Made by a program: the position numbers and the translations under genes
Part shown: positions 16,722 through 24,803 of the stretch, one piece after another
How the letters are laid out: each line of letters begins with the position of its first letter
Numbering within the stretch: position 1 is the first letter of the stretch
Assembly (NCBI RefSeq): GCF_014649995.1
Contig: NZ_BMUC01000021.1
Span: forward strand, 1,245 to 40,164
DNA: 38,920 nt
Direction of reading: 5' to 3'
From: Streptomyces griseoflavus
Lineage (GTDB): Bacteria > Actinomycetota > Actinomycetes > Streptomycetales > Streptomycetaceae
The notes under the pieces: generated by a model
Databases searched by the model: none
What the model was told of the DNA's origin: nothing
The model's input: the letters and a program-made list of their open reading frames with translations, nothing else

Positions 16722-16764
16722 GCGCCGAAGGCCGGCTCCCACCCCCGGGGCCGGCCTTCGGCGC
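16722..16764 (+). terminator. strong hairpin terminator of the M23 peptidase gene
   Basis: A perfect 15-bp stem, GCGCCGAAGGCCGGC (16722-16736) with its complement at 16750-16764, and a 13-base loop, starts 27 bases after the peptidase stop. It separates the riboswitch unit from the SGNH-hydrolase gene. Confidence 0.88.
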
Positions 16765-16865
16765 ATTCCGGAAAACGCCGGCAAGCGGGAGTGGCTTATC
16801 TCACCGCACGTCAACCCCTGCCTACGGTCGCGTAGGTCACATTCGAAGGTGAATCATGGCCACCT

Positions 16866-17684
16866 GTGGCAGCCGATTCGAAGAATGAGAGCAGAAGAGT
16901 GATCGGGTCGTACGTGGCGGTGGGGGACAGTTTCACCGAGGGCGTCGGCGACCCCGGACCCGACGGGGCGTTCGTCGGCTGGGCCGACCGGTTCGCCGTC
17001 CTGCTCGCCGACCTGAGGCCCGAGGGAGCCTTCGAGTACACCAATCTCGCCGTGCGCGGGAAGCTGTTGGACCAGATCGTTGCGGACCAGGTCCCCAGGG
17101 CCGCGGAACTCGCCCCCGATCTGGTCTCCTTCTGTGCGGGCGGCAACGACATCCTGCGTCCGGGCTCCGACCCCGACGAGGTGGCCGAGCGTTTCGAGCG
17201 GGCGATCGCCGCGCTCACGGCCGTGTCCGGCACCGTACTGGTGACGACCGGGTTCGACACCCGCGGCGTCCCCGTCCTGAAGCACCTGCGCGGCAAGATC
17301 GCCACCTACAACGGACACGTGCGGGCCGTCGCCGACCGCTACGGCTGCCCGGTGCTGGACCTGTGGTCCCTCAAGAGCGTCCAGGACCGCAGGGCCTGGG
17401 ACGCCGACCGGCTGCACCTGTCGCCCGAGGGACACACCCGGGTGGCGCTCCGCGCCGGACTCGCCCTCGGCCTGGAGGTCCCCGCCGACCCGGAGCAGCC
17501 CTGGCCGCAGCTGCCGCCCCGCGGCGCCCTGGAGGTCCGCCGGGACAACGTCCAGTGGGCCCGTGAGTACCTGGTGCCGTGGATCGGCCGCCGGCTGCGC
17601 GGCGAGTCCTCGGGCGACCACGTGATCGCCAAGGGCACGCTGTCACCGGGCGACATCAAGGTGCGGATCGCCTCCGTGGCCTGA
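16866..17684 (+). CDS. SGNH/GDSL-family hydrolase
   Basis: 272 residues, no signal peptide, so probably cytoplasmic. Block I is GDSFTEG with nucleophile S22, block III is CAGGND with N94, and block V is D181-R-L-H184, giving the Ser-Asp-His set with the GDSL-type oxyanion residues. Family members are esterases, lipases or acyl-thioesterases; the substrate is unknown. Two GTG starts are possible, 16866 (used here) and 16899; neither has a strong ribosome site, and similarity begins at VIGSYVAVGDS, so the shorter form (261 residues) is credible. A weak promoter (TCAACC-N16-TAGGTC, about 16810-16838) may lie upstream. It is transcribed alone. Confidence 0.85.
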   Translation: MAADSKNESRRVIGSYVAVGDSFTEGVGDPGPDGAFVGWADRFAVLLADLRPEGAFEYTNLAVRGKLLDQIVADQVPRAAELAPDLVSFCAGGNDILRPGSDPDEVAERFERAIAALTAVSGTVLVTTGFDTRGVPVLKHLRGKIATYNGHVRAVADRYGCPVLDLWSLKSVQDRRAWDADRLHLSPEGHTRVALRAGLALGLEVPADPEQPWPQLPPRGALEVRRDNVQWAREYLVPWIGRRLRGESSGDHVIAKGTLSPGDIKVRIASVA

Positions 17685-17900
17685 GGCTCCGCGCGGCGGA
17701 CCGGTGATCACGGGGGACCGGGGCATGCGGCCGGCGGCCGCGACCGACGTCGAGGGTGCCCTCGCCGGCTGCGTGGCCCTGCGCCCCGCCGGGGGTTGAT
17801 GGTGCGCGAGCCGGCCCGCGGCCGTCGGCAGTGACCGGCACCACGGTGTCGTACCGGCACCCCATAATGGAATGTCTGAACGACTCCACCTGGAGGTACC

Positions 17901-19094
17901 GTGGCCGGTTCCCCTTTCCGCAGCCCCAAGCTCCGCTCCCTGCGGCCCACGGGCTTCGGCGCGGACCCCGGCGGCGAGCGCATGGCCCGCATCCGCAGGT
18001 CCCCGCACTTCGAGGACGGCGTGTTCCAGAACCCGGGCGGTCCCACCCGGACGCGCCCCTCGGGCTCGGCGCGTGACCTGGCGAAGGTGTACTTCGACAA
18101 GGAGAGCCGCGCGCGCCGCACCCCGCACGGCGACATCCCCGTGCACCCCACCACCCTCGCCGACATCTCCCGGCCGCCCGCCACGGGGCTGCGCGTGACC
18201 TGGATGGGCCACTCCTCGGTCCTCGCGGAGATCGACGGCCACCGCGTCCTGTTCGACCCCGTCTGGGGCGAACGCTGCTCGCCCTTCCCCTTCGCCGGAC
18301 CCCGCCGGCTGCACCCGGCGCCTCTCCCGCCGGCGGCGCTCGGCCCGGTCGACGTGGTCGTCATCTCCCACGACCACTACGACCACCTGGACCTGCCCAC
18401 GATCAAGGCGCTGGCCGGCACGGACACCCTGTTCTCCGTACCCCTCGGGGTGGGCGCGCACCTGGAGCACTGGGGCGTGCCGGCGGACCGGCTGCGCGAG
18501 CTGGACTGGCACGAGACGACGAAGGTGGGCGGACTCACCCTCACGGCCGCCCCGGCCCGCCACTTCTGCGGCCGCGGCCTGCGCAACACCCAGCACACCC
18601 TCTGGGCCTCCTGGGTCGTCACCGGTGGGGAGCACCGCGTCTACCACAGCGGTGACACGGGCTACTTCGGCGGCTTCGCGGAGATCGGCGCCGCTCACGG
18701 CCCGTTCGACGTGACGATGATCCAGGTCGGCGCGTACTCGGACTTCTGGCCGGACATCCACATGACGCCCGAGGAGGGCGTACGGTCACACCTCGACCTC
18801 CAGGGCGGCGCGCCGGCCGGTGTCCTGCTCCCCATCCACTGGGGCACCTTCAACCTGGCGCCGCACGCGTGGGCGGAGCCGGGGGAGTGGATACGGGACG
18901 CGGCCGAGGAGGCGGGCCAGGCGGTGGCGTTCCCGCGGCCGGGCGAGCCGTTCGAGCCGGCGGGGCACCTGCCGGGGGAGGCGTGGTGGCGGGCGGTCTC
19001 GGGCCCGATCGCGCACCCCTGGCGGCGTCCCCGGAGCACCGACGGCGTGACCGGGAGGAGCACGGGGGATCTCGATCTCGCGGGCGAGCGGTGA
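17901..19094 (+). CDS. metallo-beta-lactamase-fold hydrolase (NAPE-PLD-like)
   Basis: 397 residues. The metal-binding motif is S-H157-D-H159-Y-D161-H162, followed by PARHFCGRG and HSGDTGYF and IHWGTFNL, which supply the remaining His/Asp ligands. The WMGHSSVLAEIDG start of the domain and HTLWASW segment resemble N-acyl-phosphatidylethanolamine phospholipase D and UlaG-like hydrolases. A phosphodiesterase acting on a phospholipid or related substrate is likely but not proven. GTG 17901 follows GGAGG (17892-17896). A CATAAT at 17863-17868 could be its -10 element. A hairpin starts two bases after the stop. Confidence 0.82.
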   Translation: MAGSPFRSPKLRSLRPTGFGADPGGERMARIRRSPHFEDGVFQNPGGPTRTRPSGSARDLAKVYFDKESRARRTPHGDIPVHPTTLADISRPPATGLRVTWMGHSSVLAEIDGHRVLFDPVWGERCSPFPFAGPRRLHPAPLPPAALGPVDVVVISHDHYDHLDLPTIKALAGTDTLFSVPLGVGAHLEHWGVPADRLRELDWHETTKVGGLTLTAAPARHFCGRGLRNTQHTLWASWVVTGGEHRVYHSGDTGYFGGFAEIGAAHGPFDVTMIQVGAYSDFWPDIHMTPEEGVRSHLDLQGGAPAGVLLPIHWGTFNLAPHAWAEPGEWIRDAAEEAGQAVAFPRPGEPFEPAGHLPGEAWWRAVSGPIAHPWRRPRSTDGVTGRSTGDLDLAGER

Positions 19095-19096
19095 CG

Positions 19097-19120
19097 TCCG
19101 GCGGGGACCGGCCCGCCGGA
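19097..19120 (+). terminator. terminator of the metallo-hydrolase gene
   Basis: TCCGGCGGG (19097-19105) pairs with CCCGCCGGA (19112-19120) around a 6-base loop, beginning two bases after the TGA. Confidence 0.75.
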
Positions 19121-19258
19121 TGCGCACGCGCCGCCGCGCGAGCACCCCGTGCCCACGACGTGCGGCCGGTGCTGCTGTCCCCGGCGGAAGCCTGCGCCCG
19201 CGGGTCGCTGAGATGCCTGCCGGGTGACCGGAGGCGTTCGGCGCGCGGAGACGACGGT

Positions 19259-19290
19259 GCGGGGCCCGCCTGTCCGACGGCGGACCCCGC
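19259..19290 (-). terminator. terminator of the leftward catabolic operon
   Basis: Arms 19259-19270 and 19279-19290 form a 12-bp stem with one C-A mismatch and an 8-base loop. It lies 18 bases beyond the MFS gene stop on the minus strand and faces the terminator of the convergent hydrolase. Confidence 0.72.
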
Positions 19291-19308
19291 GTGGCCGGCG
19301 GTGCGGTG

Positions 19309-20685
19309 TCAGGAAGCAGCGGGCACGGAGTGCGCCCGGGCCTCGGCCTCGGTGGCCAGGCGCTTGCGGCGGGTGGCCGGTCCGAAGAGGGCCAGCACGA
19401 TGGCGCCGACGGTCCAGGTGCCGGCGATGAACATGAAGACCGCCTCGTAGCCGACGCCGTTGTAGATGCCGGCGATCATCAGCGGGCCCACCGCGTTCGA
19501 CAGGCGTCCCAGGCCGTAGGCGATGCTGGTGCCCAGCGAGCGGCCGTTCGTGTTGAACAACTCGGGGGAGTAGGCGTACGCCAGGGCGGTGTAGCCGCGT
19601 TCGAAGAGGTTGACCAGGAAGCCGAAGACGACGATGAGCACCGGGGTGAACGTCAGGCCGTACATCAGTCCGGACGCGGCGATGACCAGCCCGAAGACCA
19701 CCAGGCACCACTTGCGTTCGAACCGGTCGGTGACCATCGCCGCGAGGAAGGAACCGAGGGGCGCCCCGACCGTCGTGAGGGCGACGTAGAAGATCGAGTC
19801 CTCGACGCTGACCCCCTCGGCGGCGAGCAGCGTGGGGGCCCAGCTGGAGTAGCCGAAGAAGCCGATGGTCTGGGTGATCCACAGGACCGACAGCAGGAGC
19901 GTCGGGTACAGGAACTTCCTGTCCTTGAGCATCCCCAGCCCGGGCTTGACGGCCGGGCCCTGCGGCTCGGGCTGCCGCGCGGCGGGCAGTTCGCCGTGCT
20001 CGGCGACCGCGCCCGCCTCGATGCGCGCCAGGACGGCCTCCGCCTCCTCGTGCCGGCCGCGGGACTCCAGCCACTGCGGGGACTCCTCGAGCTTGCGCAC
20101 GAACAGCAGGAACAGCACGCCGAGCGAACCCCACAGGTAGACCAGCCGCCACGACCAGTCGGACATCGGCACCACCGCCGAGGCGATGAGGTTGGTGACG
20201 GGGGTGCCGCAGATGCCGATGACGATGGCGTACGCCTGGTACTTGCCGCGCTTGGCGCTGGGGAACAGCTCGCTGATGTACACGACGGCGACGACGGTCA
20301 TCGCGGACAGACCCGCCGAGGTGAGTACGCGGAAGACACCGAGGGACCAGATGTCCCAGGCGAAGACGCACGCGAACGACCAGGCCGTGAACCACAGGGT
20401 GGTCGCGGTCAGGGTGCGCCTGCGTCCCAGCCGGTCGGCCAGCCCGCCGGCGACGATCGCGCCGATGAACATGCCCACGAAGGACAACGACGTCACGTAC
20501 GCGACGTGGTTGACCTCGGCGCCCCACTGCTCGCGCACCACCGGTGCCGTGATGGCGAAGGTGTTGATGTCCGCGAACTCGAAGAAGTAGGCGAACGCCA
20601 CCGCGAGGAGGGTGGTCCTGTGGAACTTGGTGATCGGCAGCCGGTCGAGCCGGTTCGCCGCGTTGGTGGTGCGGATGTGCTGCAC
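19309..20685 (-). CDS. MFS transporter, probable aromatic-acid or dicarboxylate importer
   Basis: 458 residues with about 12 hydrophobic segments. The cytoplasmic loop motif between helices 2 and 3 is GGLADRLGRRRTL, and a second-half copy appears as MVTDRFERKW. The central loop is charged (LEESPQWLESRGRHEEAEAVLARIEAG), typical of the sugar-porter/aromatic-acid symporter branch. Helix 1 has the sequence YFFEFADINTFAITAPVV. As the last gene of the leftward operon with ligI-, ligK-, ligJ- and ligU-like genes, it probably brings in the substrate these enzymes consume, such as 2-pyrone-4,6-dicarboxylate or a related tricarboxylate (inferred). The gap from ligI is 52 bases. Confidence 0.85.
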   Translation of the reverse strand: MQHIRTTNAANRLDRLPITKFHRTTLLAVAFAYFFEFADINTFAITAPVVREQWGAEVNHVAYVTSLSFVGMFIGAIVAGGLADRLGRRRTLTATTLWFTAWSFACVFAWDIWSLGVFRVLTSAGLSAMTVVAVVYISELFPSAKRGKYQAYAIVIGICGTPVTNLIASAVVPMSDWSWRLVYLWGSLGVLFLLFVRKLEESPQWLESRGRHEEAEAVLARIEAGAVAEHGELPAARQPEPQGPAVKPGLGMLKDRKFLYPTLLLSVLWITQTIGFFGYSSWAPTLLAAEGVSVEDSIFYVALTTVGAPLGSFLAAMVTDRFERKWCLVVFGLVIAASGLMYGLTFTPVLIVVFGFLVNLFERGYTALAYAYSPELFNTNGRSLGTSIAYGLGRLSNAVGPLMIAGIYNGVGYEAVFMFIAGTWTVGAIVLALFGPATRRKRLATEAEARAHSVPAAS

Positions 20686-20737
20686 TGCACGCTCCTGGAA
20701 ATGGGGGTCCCGGCGAGGGCACCGGACCGGGGTGACG

Positions 20738-21661
20738 TCAGCGGGCCTCTTCGGGCCAGTACAGACGCATGGGATTGTCGACCAGCAGGGCCCGCTGCCG
20801 GGCCGGCGTGGTCGCCACGTGCGGGATGTGGTCGACCAGCAGGCCGTCGTCGGGCATGTGGTCCTTGAGGTTCGGGTGGGGCCAGTCGGTGCCCCAGAGC
20901 ACGCGGTCGGTGAACTCCTCGACGACCTTGCGCGCGAACGGCACGACGTCCCGGTAGGCGTTCCGCTCCCCGTCCAGGGCGGGCGGCCCGGAGACGGTCA
21001 GCCGCTCGGGGCAGGAGACCTTCACCCAGACGTCGCCCGCGTCCACGAACCGCAGGAAGCGGGCGAACTCGGGCCCGTCCGCGCTGCGGGTGACGTCGGG
21101 GCGCCCCATGTGGTCGATGACGAGCGGCACCGGGAGGGAGGCGAAGAATCCTTCCAGATCGGGCAGGTCGGCCGCCTCGAAGTACAGGACGACGTGCCAG
21201 CCCAGCGGCGCGATCCGGCGGGCGATGGTCTCCAGTGCCTCGGTGGGCGCCGCGTCCACCAGACGCCGCACGAAGTTGAAGCGCACCCCGCGCACACCGG
21301 CCTCGTGCAGGCGCCGCAGCTCCTCGTCGCCGACGTCGGGCCGGACCGTCGCCACACCGCGGGCCAGGTCGCCGGCCGTGAGCAGGGCGTCCACCAGGGC
21401 GCTGTTGTCGGCCCCGTGGCAGGTGGCCTGCACGATGACGTTGCGGGCGACGCCGAGGTGGTGCCGCAGCGCGAACAGGTCGTGCTTGGAGGCGTCGACC
21501 GGCGTGTACTTGCGCTCGGGGGCGAACGGGAACTCGGCGGCGGGGCCGAAGACGTGGCAGTGGGCGTCCACCGTCCCGGGCGGCAGGACGAAGTCGGGCC
21601 TGCCGGGGCCGCGGTACCAGTCGAGCCAGCCGGGGGTGACCGTGAAGGCCTGGTCGTTCAT
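20738..21661 (-). CDS. ligI: 2-pyrone-4,6-dicarboxylate lactonase (LigI-like amidohydrolase)
   Basis: 307 residues, amidohydrolase superfamily (cog3618). LigI opens 2-pyrone-4,6-dicarboxylate (PDC) to 4-oxalomesaconate (OMA). The signature VDAHCHVFGP carries H34 and H36; later motifs are PLVIDHMGRPD, VKVSCPERLT and VLWGTDWPHPN, whose Asp acts in lactone hydrolysis. The Arg- and Thr-rich NFVRRL and WGTDWPHP segments fit binding of a carboxylated lactone. The related 4-sulfomuconolactonase belongs to the same group and is the main alternative, but the partner genes favour PDC. It starts 20 bases after ligK. Confidence 0.82.
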   Translation of the reverse strand: MNDQAFTVTPGWLDWYRGPGRPDFVLPPGTVDAHCHVFGPAAEFPFAPERKYTPVDASKHDLFALRHHLGVARNVIVQATCHGADNSALVDALLTAGDLARGVATVRPDVGDEELRRLHEAGVRGVRFNFVRRLVDAAPTEALETIARRIAPLGWHVVLYFEAADLPDLEGFFASLPVPLVIDHMGRPDVTRSADGPEFARFLRFVDAGDVWVKVSCPERLTVSGPPALDGERNAYRDVVPFARKVVEEFTDRVLWGTDWPHPNLKDHMPDDGLLVDHIPHVATTPARQRALLVDNPMRLYWPEEAR

Positions 21662-21681
21662 GGGAAGTGCTCCTCGGGACG

Positions 21682-22365
21682 TCAGTCGACGTAGGTCAGG
21701 CCGAGCGCGGCCAGGGGCTCGCGCATCGCGTACATGTCGAGGCCCAGCTCGCCGGCCCGGAACCGCTCCCGCTTGCCCTCCTCGGCGGCCTCGCGCCGCG
21801 CGGACGCCTCGGCGACCTCGGCGGCCCGGGCGGCGGGCACGACCACGACGCCGTCGGCGTCGGCGACGATCACGTCACCGGGCTCGACCAGCGCGTTGGC
21901 GACGACCACGGGCACGTTCACCGAACCGAGGGTGGCCTTGACGGTGCCCTTGGCGTTGACGGCGCGGGCGAAGACGGGGAAGTCCATCCGGCGCAGGTCG
22001 TCGACGTCACGGCAGCCGCCGTCGATCACCAGCCCGCCGGCGCCGCGGGCCCGCAGCGAGGTGGCGAGCAGCTCCCCGAAGAAGCCGTCCTCGCTCTCGG
22101 TGGTGCAGCCCGCGACCACGACGTCGCCCTCGCGGACCTGCTCGGCGGCCACGTGCAGCATCCAGTTGTCGCCGGGCTGGAGCAGCACCGTGACGGCGGT
22201 GCCGCAGAGCCTCGCGCCCTCGTAGACGGGCCGGATGTAGGGGCGCATCAGACCGAGGCGGCCCATGGCCTCGTGCACGGTCGCGACCCCGAACCGCGAC
22301 AGCGCCTCGACGGCCGCGGGGTCGGCCCGGTCGATGTTCCGGTGGACGACTCCGAGGTGGTGCAT
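21682..22365 (-). CDS. ligK: 4-carboxy-4-hydroxy-2-oxoadipate aldolase (LigK-like)
   Basis: 227 residues, class II HMG/CHA pyruvate aldolase family, RraA fold. It cleaves 4-carboxy-4-hydroxy-2-oxoadipate (CHA) into pyruvate and oxaloacetate, the end of the pathway, and usually also decarboxylates oxaloacetate. The metal/substrate pair R119-D120 lies in DGGCRDVDDLRRMDFPVFAR; an upstream GDNWML helix and GCTTESEDGFFGELLA match the family, and NVPVVVANALVEPGDVIVADADGVVVVP is the conserved C-terminal barrel. It sits between ligJ (39-base gap) and ligI (20-base gap). Confidence 0.9.
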   Translation of the reverse strand: MHHLGVVHRNIDRADPAAVEALSRFGVATVHEAMGRLGLMRPYIRPVYEGARLCGTAVTVLLQPGDNWMLHVAAEQVREGDVVVAGCTTESEDGFFGELLATSLRARGAGGLVIDGGCRDVDDLRRMDFPVFARAVNAKGTVKATLGSVNVPVVVANALVEPGDVIVADADGVVVVPAARAAEVAEASARREAAEEGKRERFRAGELGLDMYAMREPLAALGLTYVD

Positions 22366-22404
22366 GGTGGGGCTCCTGGTTCCGGGGGAGGGGTGGGGGT
22401 GGGT

Positions 22405-23430
22405 TCAACGGCCCTGGGCGGTCAGGCGCGCGTCCAGCCGCGGGTAGACCCGCCGGGCGTTGCCCTCCTGGACCGCTGCCAGGTCCTCGGCGGACAGGCC
22501 CGCCGCCTCGACGTAGCGGCGGGTGTCGTCGAAGTGGTGACCGGTGCGCGGGTCGACGCCGCGGACGGCGCCGACCATCTCGGAGGCGAAGAGGACGTTG
22601 CCGACGGGGATCACGTCGAGCAGCAGGTCGATGCCGGGCTGGTGGTAGACACAGGTGTCGAAGTAGACGTTGCGCAGCAGCGACTCCTCCGGTTCGGGCC
22701 TGCCGAGCGCCTGCGCCAGGCCGCGGAACCTGCCCCAGTGGTACGGCACGGCTCCGCCGCCGTGCGGGATCACCAGGCGCAGCCCGGGGAAGTCGGTGAA
22801 CAGGTCGCCGGCCAGCAGCTGCATGAAGGCGGTGGTGTCGGCGTTGAGGTAGTGCGCCCCGGTGGTGTGGAAGGCCGGGTTGCAGGAGGTGGAGACGTGC
22901 ACCATGGCCGGCACGTCCAGCTCGACGAGCTTCTCCCACACCGGGTACCAGGAGCGGTCGGTCAGCGGGGGAGCGGTCCAGTGGCCGCCGCTCGGGTCGG
23001 GGTTGAGGTTGACGGTGACCGCGCCGAGGTCCCGGACGGCCCGTTCGATCTCCGGGACCACGGTGGCCGGGTCCGCCCCGGGCGACTGCGGCAGCATCGC
23101 CCCGGGGACGAAACGGCTGGGGTACAGCTCGCAGACGCGGTGGCACAGGTCGTTGCAGATGCGGGCCCAGGCCGAGGACGTCGCGAAGTCACCGATGTGG
23201 TGGGCCATGAACGAGGCGCGGGGGGAGAAGACGGTGACGTCGATGCCGCGCTCGTCCATCAGCCGCAGCTGGTTGGTCTCGATCGACTCCCGGATCCGGT
23301 CGTCGCTGATGACGGGCCCGGCCGGGTCGGGTGCCCGCACCGGGTCGGTGAGCGCGGCGACCTGGGCGTCACGCCACTGCCCGAGCGGGGCGGGCGCCGT
23401 CGTGTAGTGGCCGTGGATGTCGATGATCAC
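22405..23430 (-). CDS. ligJ: 4-oxalomesaconate hydratase (LigJ-like amidohydrolase)
   Basis: 341 residues, amidohydrolase family 2. LigJ hydrates the tautomer of OMA (2-keto-4-carboxy-3-hexenedioate) to CHA. The N-terminal IDIHGHY supplies the HxH metal ligands; later motifs are MVHVSTSCNPAFHTTGAHYLNADT, VIPHGGGAVPYHWGRFRG and VLFASEMVGAVRGVDP, where the Glu of ASEM replaces the usual Asp ligand, as expected for the OMA hydratase subgroup. The GTG start overlaps the ligU stop as GTGA (23427-23430). Decarboxylases of the ACMSD group are the alternative, but the aldolase next door supports the hydratase. Confidence 0.88.
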   Translation of the reverse strand: MIIDIHGHYTTAPAPLGQWRDAQVAALTDPVRAPDPAGPVISDDRIRESIETNQLRLMDERGIDVTVFSPRASFMAHHIGDFATSSAWARICNDLCHRVCELYPSRFVPGAMLPQSPGADPATVVPEIERAVRDLGAVTVNLNPDPSGGHWTAPPLTDRSWYPVWEKLVELDVPAMVHVSTSCNPAFHTTGAHYLNADTTAFMQLLAGDLFTDFPGLRLVIPHGGGAVPYHWGRFRGLAQALGRPEPEESLLRNVYFDTCVYHQPGIDLLLDVIPVGNVLFASEMVGAVRGVDPRTGHHFDDTRRYVEAAGLSAEDLAAVQEGNARRVYPRLDARLTAQGR

Positions 23431-24614
23431 GCGGACTTCTCCTGAGCGAGGGGGGCGGGGTCCCAGACGGAACGGGGGACGAGGAGGTCGCCGGCCATGA
23501 GGAGGCGGGCGGTGCGCAGCAGCGCGGAGCGCGTGACCCTCCGAGGGTCGTCCGGGTCGCGTCCCAGGGTGACGCTGAACTCACCGGACGGGTGCTCGAC
23601 GGAGACGGTGGGCTCCGGGCCGGACGGGGCGGCGGCCACGTCGCGGGCGACGGTGCCCTCGATCACGCAGGCGGTGGCGGCCGTGACGGCGGCCAGCACA
23701 CCGATGGACTGGTGGCAGACCCGCGGGATGAGGCTGCGGGTGGACAGGGTCCCGCCGTCGCGCGGGGGCGCCACCAGCGTCATCTTCGGGTAGTTCCGCC
23801 CGGTGACGTCGCCCAGGCCCATGGCGTGGCCGCACACCAGGCGCAGCGCCTCCACCCGGGCCCTGAGCCCTTCGTCGGCGTCGATCTCCGCGGGCGTCTC
23901 GTACCCGGTGGCGCCCAGCCGCCCGGCCGCCACGATCACCAGGGGCTGGCCGTTGTCGATCAGGGTGACGTCGACGGCTCCCACGCCGGGCACCTCGACG
24001 GTGTCCCGCACGCGCCCGGTCGGCAGCAGGGACCCGGCGACCGAGCCCGCGGTGTCCAGGAAACCGATCTCGACCGGCGCGGCGGTGCCGGGGACGCCGT
24101 CGATGCGGGCCGCACCGTCGTACGCGACGTGCCGGACGCCGGAGGGGCCGGCCGGGGTGGCGACGGTGATCTCGGCGACCATGCCGGTGTTGCGCGTCAG
24201 CACGCGGGCCGTGGTGCGGTCGCCGGTGGGCACCACCATGCCGGTCTCGACGGCGAACGGCAGCACGGCGGCGAGCATGTTCCCGCAGTTCGACGAGGTG
24301 TCGACCACGTCCCCGCCGGGCTGCACCTGGGCGAAGGTCCACTCCAGGTCGGCGCCGGCCCCGGTGGCCGGGCGGACCATGCCGATCTTGCTGGTCAGGG
24401 GGTGCGCCCCGCCGATGCCGTCGATCTGCCGCGGATCCGGTGAGCCGAGCGCCGCCAGCAGGACGGCGTCCCGTACACCGGGGTCGCCGGGCAGCAGCCG
24501 CGCGTCGAAGAAGGGCCCGCGCGACGTACCGCCCCGCATGAACAGGCAGGGAATCGCCGTCTGGGAACCCCGGCCGGTGACCTCGGGGACCCGGACGGCT
24601 GCTACGGCAGGCAT
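23427..24614 (-). CDS. ligU: 4-oxalomesaconate tautomerase (PrpF/LigU/GalD family)
   Basis: 395 residues, PrpF family with a diaminopimelate-epimerase fold. It moves the OMA double bond to the form hydrated by LigJ. Recognisable are the N-terminal IPCLFMRGGTSRGPFF, the Ser/Cys-rich substrate loop DTSSNCGNMLAAVLPFAVE, and PRVCHQSIGVLAAVTAATA. ATG 24614 is preceded by AAGGAG on the minus strand; GTG 24620 lies inside that site and is unlikely. As first gene of the operon it has its own promoter 35 bases upstream. PrpF relatives act on aconitate, so the pathway partners carry the specific call. Confidence 0.87.
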   Translation of the reverse strand: MPAVAAVRVPEVTGRGSQTAIPCLFMRGGTSRGPFFDARLLPGDPGVRDAVLLAALGSPDPRQIDGIGGAHPLTSKIGMVRPATGAGADLEWTFAQVQPGGDVVDTSSNCGNMLAAVLPFAVETGMVVPTGDRTTARVLTRNTGMVAEITVATPAGPSGVRHVAYDGAARIDGVPGTAAPVEIGFLDTAGSVAGSLLPTGRVRDTVEVPGVGAVDVTLIDNGQPLVIVAAGRLGATGYETPAEIDADEGLRARVEALRLVCGHAMGLGDVTGRNYPKMTLVAPPRDGGTLSTRSLIPRVCHQSIGVLAAVTAATACVIEGTVARDVAAAPSGPEPTVSVEHPSGEFSVTLGRDPDDPRRVTRSALLRTARLLMAGDLLVPRSVWDPAPLAQEKSA

Positions 24615-24648
24615 GACCACTCCTTCGTGAACGGGGAACGTGCTGAGG

Positions 24649-24678
24649 AAGCTAAATCATCAACGAGATTGTTGACAA
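24649..24678 (-). promoter_or_regulatory. promoter and GntR-type operator of the leftward operon
   Basis: On the minus strand TTGTCA (24678-24673), an 18-base spacer and TAGCTT (24654-24649) match a Streptomyces promoter. Over its -35 and spacer lie two overlapping inverted repeats, TCAAC-N6-GTTGA (24660-24675) and TTGT-TG-ACAA (24669-24678), the size and AT content of FadR/VanR-type operators. Repression by the divergent GntR protein, relieved by a pathway intermediate, is inferred. Confidence 0.62.
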
Positions 24679-24803
24679 GATGTTTCGATGAAATTGCCAA
24701 CCTGTGGGATCCTGATAGGGCCGCGCCCGGCCCGCACATTAGGGTTCTGCCTGCGGGAGCCGCCGATGGAAGACGACGGAGAGACGACGGAAGAGGTCGC
24801 CGA

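Noticed and set aside
16856-16888. 10-codon frame from ATG 16856 overlapping the SGNH gene start
   Set aside because: Very short, overlaps the coding region out of frame, no sign of conservation.
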